The position numbers and the translations under genes were made by a program. Shown here one piece after another: positions 27,105-34,136 of a stretch of DNA of 64,000 bases. Source of the DNA: Rhodoferax potami (GTDB lineage Bacteria > Pseudomonadota > Gammaproteobacteria > Burkholderiales > Burkholderiaceae_C); the NCBI RefSeq assembly GCF_032193765.1, contig NZ_JAVBIJ010000001.1, positions 2,790,001 to 2,854,000 on the forward strand, written 5' to 3'. How positions within the stretch are numbered: the stretch's first letter is position 1; each line of letters starts with the position of its first letter. A model generated the notes under the pieces. It did not search any database, had not been told where the DNA came from, and worked only from the letters and a program-made list of their open reading frames with translations.

Positions 27105-28068
27105 TTCCAACAACGCCCGCACATCGCTGCACCACACACTGCACCTGCGGGCTGCACTCCCTGTGTTTCTGGTGCTGCTGGCCTTGCCGCAGATCACGGC
27201 GGCTTTGCACGCCGAGTTTTACGTCACGCTGGCCACCCGCATCGCGATTTTTGCCCTTGCGGCCAGCAGCCTGAACCTGATTCTGGGCTTCGGCGGCTTG
27301 GTGAGCTTCGGGCATGCGGCCTTTGTGGGCGCGGGCGCCTACACCGTAGGCATCCTGATGCAGCATGGCACCGTGCCCGCTGCCATTGCCTGGCCCACTG
27401 CCATGCTGGTAAGCGCGGCCCTAGCCTGCTTGATCGGCTTTATCAGCCTGCGCACCCAGGGCGTGTACTTCATCATGATCACGCTGGCCTTTGCGCAAAT
27501 GCTGTACTACCTGGCCGTCTCCCTTAAAACCTACGGCGGGGACGACGGCCTGCCGCTGGCCGGGCGCAACACCTGGGCCGGCATTGCCCCTGACGACACG
27601 GCGCTCTATTACTTGGCCCTCGGTGCGCTCACGCTGTGCTTGCTGTTCACCCAGCGCTTGCTCAACGCGCGCTTCGGACAGGTGCTGCAAGGCCTGCGCG
27701 AGAACCCGATGCGCATGCAGGCGCTGGGTTTTCCGGTGCTGCGCACGCAGCTCACCGCCTTTACCTTGGCAGGCGCGATGGCCGGTCTGGCCGGCTCTTT
27801 GCTGGCCAACCAGGGCGGTTTTGTCAGCCCGTCCATGATGCAGTGGAGCCAGAGCGGCATGCTGATGGTGATGGTGATTCTGGGTGGCGTGGGCCACCTG
27901 TATGGCAGCGTGCTGGGTGCTGCCGCTTTCCTGCTGCTCGAAGAAGTGCTGGGCCACACCACTGAACACTGGCAGCTGGGCTTGGGTGCCATGTTGCTGG
28001 CCGTGGTGTTGCTGGCACCGCGTGGTTTGGCCAGCTTGCGCAGCGTGTGGACGCGGAGTCAGGCATGA
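27097..28068 (+). CDS. LivM-type ABC transporter permease
   Basis: This 323-residue membrane protein pairs with the LivH permease. It has the LivM features LNLILGFGGLVSFGHAAFVG, GAYTVGILMQHG, FGQVLQGLRENPMRMQALGF (coupling loop) and MVMVILGGVGHLYGSVLGAA. Its stop TGA overlaps the ATG of the LivG gene in an ATGA arrangement. Confidence 0.93.
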   Translation: MVDSNNARTSLHHTLHLRAALPVFLVLLALPQITAALHAEFYVTLATRIAIFALAASSLNLILGFGGLVSFGHAAFVGAGAYTVGILMQHGTVPAAIAWPTAMLVSAALACLIGFISLRTQGVYFIMITLAFAQMLYYLAVSLKTYGGDDGLPLAGRNTWAGIAPDDTALYYLALGALTLCLLFTQRLLNARFGQVLQGLRENPMRMQALGFPVLRTQLTAFTLAGAMAGLAGSLLANQGGFVSPSMMQWSQSGMLMVMVILGGVGHLYGSVLGAAAFLLLEEVLGHTTEHWQLGLGAMLLAVVLLAPRGLASLRSVWTRSQA

Positions 28069-28841
28069 ACACCGGCGCCACCCCTTTGCTGCAGATCGAC
28101 ACGCTGGTCAAGCGATTCGGCGCGCTCACCGCCACCGACCACGCCAGCCTGCAAGTGCACCAGGGCGAAGTCCATGCCCTGATAGGCCCGAATGGCGCAG
28201 GCAAGACCACGCTCATCCACCAGATTTCGGGCGCGCTGCAGCCGGATTCCGGGCGCCTGTTACTCAACGGGGCAGACATCACCCGCCTGCCCATGCACGC
28301 CCGGGTGAAGCGCGGGCTGGCCCGCTCGTACCAGATCACCAACGTGTTTTTGCGCCTGAGCGTGCAGGACAACCTGGCCCTCGCCCTGCAGGCAGTGGCG
28401 GGCAGCAGCATGCGCTTCTGGCGCCCGGTGCACACCGAGACCCAGCGTATGCAGGCGGCAGCAGATGTGGCTGCGCGTGTAGGTTTGCAGGCCCAACTGC
28501 AACGCACGGCAGGCGCCTTGTCGCACGCCGAGCAACGGCAGTTAGAGGTGGGCTTGGCGCTCGCCAGCCGCCCGCAGTTGCTGGTGCTGGACGAACCATT
28601 GGCCGGCATGGGGCCGGACGAATCCCAGCGCATGGTGGCACTGCTGCAATCGCTGCGCGCCGAGACCACGCTGCTGCTGGTGGAGCACGACATGGACGCC
28701 GTGTTCCAACTCGCCGACACCATCTCGGTGCTGGTAGCCGGCCGCGTGATTGTCAGTGGCCAGCCCGATGCCATCCGCCAGAGCGACGACGTGAAGCGCG
28801 CCTACCTTGGCGACGAAGCTTTGCCGGAGGTCCGCCCATGA
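28065..28841 (+). CDS. LivG-type ABC transporter ATP-binding protein
   Basis: This 258-residue ATPase has Walker A IGPNGAGKTTLIHQISG, the signature ALSHAEQRQLEVGLALASRP and Walker B LLVLDEPLAGMGPDES, with an H-loop in LLVEHDMDAVF. The ABC signature is LSHAE rather than LSGGE, which is common in this LivG subgroup. The start is the ATGA overlap with the LivM stop. It powers import together with the LivF protein. Confidence 0.93.
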   Translation: MNTGATPLLQIDTLVKRFGALTATDHASLQVHQGEVHALIGPNGAGKTTLIHQISGALQPDSGRLLLNGADITRLPMHARVKRGLARSYQITNVFLRLSVQDNLALALQAVAGSSMRFWRPVHTETQRMQAAADVAARVGLQAQLQRTAGALSHAEQRQLEVGLALASRPQLLVLDEPLAGMGPDESQRMVALLQSLRAETTLLLVEHDMDAVFQLADTISVLVAGRVIVSGQPDAIRQSDDVKRAYLGDEALPEVRP

Positions 28842-29554
28842 GCATCGAGACCTTGCTCGACATTCAGGGCCTGGAGACGGCGTACGGCAACAGCCAGGTG
28901 CTGTTCGGGCTGGACATGCAACTCCAGGCCGGCACCACCTCCACCCTGCTGGGCCGAAACGGCATGGGCAAGACCACCACAGTGCGCAGCATCCTGGGGC
29001 TGACGCCAGCGCGCAGCGGCAGCATCCGTTTCCGGGGCGAACGCATTGAGGGCCTGAGCGCCGACCGCATCGCCCGCATGGGCGTGGCTTTGGTGCCCGA
29101 GGGACGGCAGATTTTCCCCAACCTCACGGTGCAAGAGAACCTGATTGCCTTTGCCGCGCGGCGCAATGCCAGTGCCGAGCCCTGGACGCTGGAGCGGATT
29201 TACCACCTCTTCCCGGTGCTCGAGCAACGCGCGCGCAACATGGGCAACCAGCTCTCCGGCGGCGAACAGCAGATGCTGGCCATAGGCCGCGCGCTGATGA
29301 CCAACCCGCACCTACTGATCCTGGACGAAGCCACCGAAGGCCTGGCGCCACTCATCCGTGAAGACATCTGGCGCTGCCTGGACACCCTGCGCGCCCAAGG
29401 TCAGAGCGTGCTGGTCATCGACAAATATGTGCAGCGCCTGATTGCACTGGCCGGCCACCACACCATCATGGAACGCGGCCGCGCAGTCTGGAGTGGCAAC
29501 TCGACCACCCTGGCGGCACAACCCGAACTCTGGCACCGCTACGTCGGCATTTGA
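28838..29554 (+). CDS. LivF-type ABC transporter ATP-binding protein
   Basis: This 238-residue ATPase has Walker A LLGRNGMGKTTTVRSILGL, signature NQLSGGEQQMLAIGRALMTN and Walker B LLILDEATEGLAPLI. LivF normally ends in an HHTIMERGRAVWSGN-type tail, which is present. It overlaps the LivG gene by 4 bases (ATGA). The H-loop reads VLVIDKYVQRL, so the usual switch histidine is not obvious; most LivF proteins have EQN or EQH there. Confidence 0.92.
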   Translation: MSIETLLDIQGLETAYGNSQVLFGLDMQLQAGTTSTLLGRNGMGKTTTVRSILGLTPARSGSIRFRGERIEGLSADRIARMGVALVPEGRQIFPNLTVQENLIAFAARRNASAEPWTLERIYHLFPVLEQRARNMGNQLSGGEQQMLAIGRALMTNPHLLILDEATEGLAPLIREDIWRCLDTLRAQGQSVLVIDKYVQRLIALAGHHTIMERGRAVWSGNSTTLAAQPELWHRYVGI

Positions 29555-29573
29555 ACCATCAAGGACTACCACC

Positions 29574-30437
29574 ATGCCCAAGCTCTACCGCGACTTTGAC
29601 ACCCAGGCGCAGATCGACGCGCAGTACAACCCCTCCATCGCGCTGCCCGACCCGGCCGCGCCCGGCAAGCACTTTGCCGCGCAGGCCGAAAAGGCCCGCA
29701 GCACCCTCAAGCACTATGCAGGCATTCCCTTCGGCCCCACGGTGCATGAGACGCTGGACATCTTTCCGGCGGACGTGCCCAACGCTCCAGTCTTCGTGTT
29801 TATCCACGGCGGCTACTGGCGCGCCTTCCAGAGCAAAGACTTTCATGGCGTCGCCTTGGGCCTGCACGCCAGCGGCATCACCACCGTGGTGGTGAACTAC
29901 GCGCTGGCGCCGTTTGTCACGATTGATGAAATCACCCGCCAGTGCCGCGCAGCCGTGGCCTGGACGCTGCGCAACATTCAGAACTATGGTGGTGACCCGA
30001 CCCGCGTGGGCGTGGGCGGCCACTCCGCCGGCGGCCACCTGGGTGCCATGTGCCTGCAAACCGCGTGGGACACCGACTACAGCCTGCCGCGCGACCCGCT
30101 CAAGGCGGGCCTGCTATTCAGCGGCCTCTATGAGTTGGAACCCCTGCGCTACAGCTACCTGCAGCCCATGATCCAGCTGGACGACGGCGTCATCCGCCGC
30201 CAGTCCCCCACGCCCAACCTGCGCGCGTGCCCTACGCCTACCTGGGTGATCTGGGGCGGCCAAGAGTCGGGTGAATTTGCCCGCCAGTCCACCGGCTACC
30301 GGGATGCGGCAGTGGCTTTGGGCAACCCGGTGGAACTGAGCGCCATCGATGGTGCCGACCACTTCACCGTGATCCACGGGCTGGAAGACACCCACAGCCC
30401 GGTATGCCGCTGGCTGCACCAAAAGCTGACTGCCTAA
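29574..30437 (+). CDS. Alpha/beta hydrolase, kynurenine formamidase-like
   Basis: This 287-residue protein has the HGG oxyanion motif FVFIHGGYWRAFQSKDF, nucleophile VGVGGHSAGGHLGAM and a late histidine in AIDGADHFTVIHGLE. The layout is that of arylformamidase and hormone-sensitive-lipase-like esterases. It lies 19 bases after the LivF gene and so is probably the last gene of the transport operon. An enzyme that acts on the imported compound (an ester or N-formyl amide) is a reasonable inference. The next gene, hsdM, starts 27 bases later, and no terminator is seen between them. Confidence 0.88.
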   Translation: MPKLYRDFDTQAQIDAQYNPSIALPDPAAPGKHFAAQAEKARSTLKHYAGIPFGPTVHETLDIFPADVPNAPVFVFIHGGYWRAFQSKDFHGVALGLHASGITTVVVNYALAPFVTIDEITRQCRAAVAWTLRNIQNYGGDPTRVGVGGHSAGGHLGAMCLQTAWDTDYSLPRDPLKAGLLFSGLYELEPLRYSYLQPMIQLDDGVIRRQSPTPNLRACPTPTWVIWGGQESGEFARQSTGYRDAAVALGNPVELSAIDGADHFTVIHGLEDTHSPVCRWLHQKLTA

Positions 30438-30464
30438 CCCCCACGTACCCCTACCGAAAGCCCC

Positions 30465-32027
30465 ATGCTCACCGGCGACCTCAAAAGCAAAATCGACCAG
30501 ATCTGGAATGCCTTCTGGTCCGGCGGCATCGCCAACCCCATCGAAGTCATCGAGCAAATCACCTACCTGCTCTTCCTGCGCCGCCTAGACGACCTGCACA
30601 CCCTGGAAGAAAACAAGGCCACCCGGCTGAAGCGTCCCATGGAGCGCCGCATCTTCCCCGAGGGCCTAGATTCGCGTGGCCGCGCGTTTGACACCCTGCG
30701 CTGGAGCCGCTTCAAAAACGAAGCCCCCAGCGAAATGTTTGTCATCGTGGGCGAACACGTCTTCCCCTTCCTGCGCACGCTGGGCACGGACGACTCGACG
30801 TACGCCCACCACATGAAGGACGCCCGCTTCACCATCCCCACGCCAGCCCTCTTGGCCAAGGTGGTGGACCTGCTGGACGCCGTGCCCATGGACAACCGCG
30901 ACACCAAGGGCGACCTGTACGAATACATGCTGGGCAAGATCGCCAGCGCCGGACAAAACGGCCAGTTCCGCACCCCGCGCCACATCATTCAACTGATGGT
31001 GGAAATGACCGCGCCCACGCCCACTGACACCATTTGCGACCCGGCCAGTGGCACCTGCGGCTTCTTGGTGGCGGCGGGCGAATACCTGCGCGAGCAACAC
31101 GCCAGCCTGTTCCACGACGCCAAGCTGAACCAGCACTTCAACCATGGCATGTTCCATGGCTATGACTTTGACAACACCATGCTGCGCATCGGCAGCATGA
31201 ACATGATGTTGCACGGCGTGGACAACCCCGCCATCACCTACCGCGACTCGCTGGGCCAGGAGCATGGGCTGGAAGAAGACCGCTACAGCCTGGTGCTGGC
31301 CAACCCGCCCTTTGCCGGCAGCCTGGACTACGAGAACGTCGCCAAAGACCTGCTGCAAACCGTCAAGACCAAAAAGACCGAGCTGCTCTTCCTGGCCCTG
31401 TTCCTGCGCCTGCTCAAGCCCGGTGGCCGCGCGGCGGTCATCGTGCCCGACGGCGTGTTGTTTGGCTCAAGCACAGCGCACAAAGCCCTGCGCAAAATGC
31501 TGGTGGAAGACCAAAAACTGGACGGCATCGTCAGCCTGCCCGGCGGCGTGTTCAAGCCCTACGCGGGTGTGAGCACCGCCATATTGTTCTTCACCAAAAC
31601 CAACAGCGGCGGCACGGACAAGGTGTGGTTCTACGACATGCAGGCCGACGGCTACAGCCTGGACGACAAACGCCAGCCGCTACTGCCTGAGGATAAATTA
31701 GGCCTCCAGCGCACGCCCGCTGTGCGCGAGCAGCTATCAAAAGAAGAGCACGCCAAAAATAACCTGCCCGACGTGCTGGCCCGCTGGGCAAGACGTAACG
31801 AGGTGGGGGAGGGGGCGGAGCAGCAGCGCAGCCGCACCGCGCAAAGTTTCTGCGTGCCCAAAGCCGACATCGCCGCCAACGGCTACGACCTGAGCATCAA
31901 CCGCTACAAGGAAGTGGTGTACGCGCAAGTGCAGCACCGCGCGCCATCGGAAATCTTGGCCGAGCTGGCCAAGTTGGACAAGGAGATTGCGGCGGGGATG
32001 AAAGTGTTGGAGGGGATGTTGAAGTGA
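30465..32027 (+). CDS. hsdM: Type I restriction-modification N6-adenine methyltransferase subunit
   Basis: This 520-residue HsdM has the N-terminal helical domain (FWSGGIANPIEVIEQITYLL), AdoMet motif I DPASGTCGFLVAAGEYL and catalytic motif IV SLVLANPPFAGS. GQFRTPRHIIQLMVEM is the conserved entry to the methylase domain. Two HsdM with one HsdS form the modification enzyme. Residues about 410-427 (around GLQRTPAVREQLSKEEH) are encoded by a copy of the intergenic repeat family, inserted in frame near the C-terminal domain. The start follows the hydrolase gene closely; a GTGA overlap joins the end to hsdS. Confidence 0.95.
   Translation: MLTGDLKSKIDQIWNAFWSGGIANPIEVIEQITYLLFLRRLDDLHTLEENKATRLKRPMERRIFPEGLDSRGRAFDTLRWSRFKNEAPSEMFVIVGEHVFPFLRTLGTDDSTYAHHMKDARFTIPTPALLAKVVDLLDAVPMDNRDTKGDLYEYMLGKIASAGQNGQFRTPRHIIQLMVEMTAPTPTDTICDPASGTCGFLVAAGEYLREQHASLFHDAKLNQHFNHGMFHGYDFDNTMLRIGSMNMMLHGVDNPAITYRDSLGQEHGLEEDRYSLVLANPPFAGSLDYENVAKDLLQTVKTKKTELLFLALFLRLLKPGGRAAVIVPDGVLFGSSTAHKALRKMLVEDQKLDGIVSLPGGVFKPYAGVSTAILFFTKTNSGGTDKVWFYDMQADGYSLDDKRQPLLPEDKLGLQRTPAVREQLSKEEHAKNNLPDVLARWARRNEVGEGAEQQRSRTAQSFCVPKADIAANGYDLSINRYKEVVYAQVQHRAPSEILAELAKLDKEIAAGMKVLEGMLK
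31692..31745 (+). repeat. Intragenic, in-frame copy of the ~50-bp repeat inside hsdM
   Basis: The bases AATTAGGCCTCCAGCGC, then TGTGCGCGAGCAGCTATCAA with a following AAG match the repeat consensus (TAG.CCTCTAGCGC, GCGCAAGCAGCTATCAAA). The reading frame continues through it, adding roughly 17 residues between LLPEDKL and EEHAKNNLPDVLARWA, which are normally close together in HsdM. Confidence 0.65.
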
Positions 32028-33130
32028 TTGGCATCCAAAAGCTTGGTGATGTTGCGGAGTTCATTCGTGACGGTACACACGGTTCGCCGGTGCGTGTTGA
32101 GAAAGGCATTCCTGTTCTCAGCGCAATGAACGTCAAAGGCGGTGTGCTGAATTTCGAAACGGACCGATTCACTTCGATTGACGAGTTTGAATCTTTTAAT
32201 CGGCGATTGCCATTGGCTGCGGGCGATCTACTTCTGACAATTGTTGGGACTATTGGCCGGTCAGCTGTCATCGATGAGGTTCGGCCGTTGGTTTTTCAGC
32301 GTAGTGTTGCGGTCGTTCGACCGAAGCACAAGTTGTTGAATTCACGCTTTCTATTCCACGTTACACAGAGCCGGAATTTTCAGAACCAGCTTGATCGTGC
32401 TGCCAACAAGTCGTCACAAGCGGGGGTCTATCTAGGTAAGTTGGGTGATGTAGAAGTTCCGATTCCCCCGCTGGAAGAGCAACGCCGCATCGCCGCCATC
32501 CTGGACCAGGCCGAAACCCTCCTAACCCAACGCCGCCAAGCCCTGGCCCACCTCGACACCCTCACCCAGTCCCTCTTTCTCGATATGTTTGGCGACGTTG
32601 AGCGGAACCCAAAAGGACATCCCAAGATGTCGCTCGGAAGTCTGGTGAAGCTAAAGAGCGGTGATTTCCTTCCAGCCTCGAAAATGGCGGCTGCCGGACA
32701 GCACCCTGTTTACGGAGGCAACGGCATAAACGGCTTGCACGATTCGTACATGTTCGAGGAGTCGAAAATTGTGATTGGGCGGGTTGGCGCTTACTGCGGA
32801 TGTGTCCACGTCACAAAACCGCAAAGCTGGATTACCGACAATGCACTGTATTTGGATAGCGTTGATCAGGCATGCGACATGGTGTATTTGGCGTTCGCTC
32901 TAACCGAAGCTAGATTGAACCAGTACGCAAGTCAGTCGGGACAGCCTTTGATTTCCGGTTCAAGGATTTCGCCAGTTCCTATGCTGGTGCCCCCACTCTC
33001 CCTCCAACAAACCTTCGCCACCCGCATCCAAGCCATCGAAGCCCTCAAAGCCACCCACCGCACCGCCTTGGCCCAGCTAGACGCCCTGTTCGCCTCGCTG
33101 CAGCAGCGGGCGTTTGCGGGGGAGTTGTAA
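32024..33130 (+). CDS. hsdS: Type I restriction-modification specificity subunit
   Basis: This 368-residue HsdS starts with GTG in a GTGA overlap with hsdM. It has two target-recognition domains (residues about 1-145 and 195-325) separated by the conserved helical spacer IPPLEEQRRIAAILDQAETL and ended by the second spacer LQQTFATRIQAIEALKATHR. The spacers are GC-rich like hsdM, while both recognition domains are visibly more AT-rich, a mosaic expected from exchange of recognition modules. The target sequence cannot be predicted. Confidence 0.93.
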   Translation: MIGIQKLGDVAEFIRDGTHGSPVRVEKGIPVLSAMNVKGGVLNFETDRFTSIDEFESFNRRLPLAAGDLLLTIVGTIGRSAVIDEVRPLVFQRSVAVVRPKHKLLNSRFLFHVTQSRNFQNQLDRAANKSSQAGVYLGKLGDVEVPIPPLEEQRRIAAILDQAETLLTQRRQALAHLDTLTQSLFLDMFGDVERNPKGHPKMSLGSLVKLKSGDFLPASKMAAAGQHPVYGGNGINGLHDSYMFEESKIVIGRVGAYCGCVHVTKPQSWITDNALYLDSVDQACDMVYLAFALTEARLNQYASQSGQPLISGSRISPVPMLVPPLSLQQTFATRIQAIEALKATHRTALAQLDALFASLQQRAFAGEL

Positions 33131-33151
33131 AAATACCCAATTCGATATAAT
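33123..33151 (+). promoter_or_regulatory. Promoter of the toxin-antitoxin pair, probably leaderless
   Basis: A perfect TATAAT lies at 33146-33151 with a poor -35 match AGTTGT 17 bases upstream (TTGTAA at 15 is an alternative). The toxin ATG is at 33158, seven bases after the -10 box, so transcription would start at or next to the start codon. The promoter overlaps the end of hsdS. Confidence 0.55.
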
Positions 33152-33157
33152 TTGCCC

Positions 33158-33526
33158 ATGCCTGTATCGCACTCCGAAAAGCCGCTTCACTGGGTTGGCT
33201 CCGCCAAGAAAGACCTCTTGGCATTGCCTGACGAGGTGATTGACGACTTTGGGTACGCGTTAGGCGCGGTGCAGTTGGGTGCCACGCCTGCGCAAGCCAA
33301 GCCGTGGAAGGGCGAAGGCCCCGGCGTGCTGGAGCTGGTAGAGAACCACCGGGGCGACACCTTTCGTGCGGTGTACACGGTGCGGTTTGCCAAGGCGGTG
33401 TATGTGCTGCACTGCTTTCAAAAGAAGTCACCCAGCGGCATCAAAACGGCGCAGAGTGACATTGACCTGATTCACGAGCGCCTGAAGTTGGCACAGCAAC
33501 ATTACAAGGATCACCATGAACGCTAA
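33158..33526 (+). CDS. HigB-like toxin (RelE/ParE superfamily, Gp49/DUF891 type)
   Basis: This 122-residue protein is a RelE-fold toxin of the phage Gp49-like group: KPLHWVGSAKKDLLALPDEV, RGDTFRAVYTVRFAKAVYVL and HCFQKKSPSGIKTAQSDIDL. Toxins of this group are ribosome-dependent mRNA endonucleases. Its gene precedes and overlaps the antitoxin gene by 11 bases, the toxin-first order typical of higBA. It lies between hsdS and hsdR. I used the ATG at 33158 rather than a TTG two codons earlier. Confidence 0.9.
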   Translation: MPVSHSEKPLHWVGSAKKDLLALPDEVIDDFGYALGAVQLGATPAQAKPWKGEGPGVLELVENHRGDTFRAVYTVRFAKAVYVLHCFQKKSPSGIKTAQSDIDLIHERLKLAQQHYKDHHER

Positions 33527-33887
33527 AACTAAACCACCGGTAGCAAAAACCGCTGAGACCGTTGAAATGGGTTCGGGCAATGTGTTTGCAGATTTGGGCC
33601 TGCCCGACGCGGACGAACGCCACCTGCGCGTGCAGCTGGCCACCCGGCTCAATGACTTGCTCAAGGCCGAAGGTCTGACCCAAGCGGCAGCGGCCAAGCG
33701 CCTTGGTATTGCGCAGCCGCATGTGTCTGAACTCAAAAACTACAAACTCGGCCGCTTCTCCAGCGAGCGCCTGTTGCACTACATCACGCTAATGAATCGC
33801 GACGTAGAGATCTTTATTCGCCCTCGTGCTGCGTTGTCATTGGCGGGTGTTGCTACTGGGGCTGTGACGGTATGGGCGGCGGCGTAA
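33516..33887 (+). CDS. HigA-like antitoxin with XRE helix-turn-helix
   Basis: This 123-residue protein has an XRE helix-turn-helix over residues about 40-95: RLNDLLKAEGLTQAAAAKRL and GIAQPHVSELKNYKLGRFSS. The C-terminal LMNRDVEIFIRPRAAL is followed by a hydrophobic tail (LSLAGVATGAVTVWAAA) unusual for HigA. It overlaps the toxin gene by 11 bases and would neutralise it and repress the shared promoter. Confidence 0.9.
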   Translation: MNAKTKPPVAKTAETVEMGSGNVFADLGLPDADERHLRVQLATRLNDLLKAEGLTQAAAAKRLGIAQPHVSELKNYKLGRFSSERLLHYITLMNRDVEIFIRPRAALSLAGVATGAVTVWAAA

Positions 33888-34070
33888 GACTGGGCGCGCC
33901 AGAAGCGGGGCGGATACAGGATTTCTAAAGCACTAGATTTCCAAAGATGGTTTAAGGGAGGTTTGTTTTGAAAATAAATTCAATAAAAACAACGACTTAT
34001 AAAACATGGGATTACAAGAGAGCGATGCTGAGCGCAAGCTTTAGCGCGTATGGCTCTTGCTTTAAAAATC

Positions 34071-34136
34071 TGACCCTATGAGGTCAAATCTGCTGCTTTT
34101 GCAAGCAATCAGCCGGTTTTTGCCCTCATGGGGTCA
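34071..34136. repeat. Inverted repeat spanning the hsdR start codon
   Basis: The arms TGACCCTATGAGGTCA (34071-34086) and TGCCCTCATGGGGTCA (34121-34136) are complementary except at two positions, with a 34-base spacer. The left arm is also a self-palindrome (TGACC / GGTCA). The right arm contains the ATG at 34128. It is either a two-site operator or an RNA stem that would sequester the hsdR start. Confidence 0.6.

Noticed and set aside
30438..30464. Terminator between the liv-hydrolase operon and hsdM
   Set aside because: The 27-base gap has no stem; read-through into hsdM is possible but not demonstrated.
33888..34127. Gene or mobile-element remnant in the AT-rich gap before hsdR
   Set aside because: The stretch is AT-rich and may hold the hsdR promoter, but no open frame, terminal repeat or convincing -35/-10 pair was found (TTGAAA and TATAAA are 24 bases apart).
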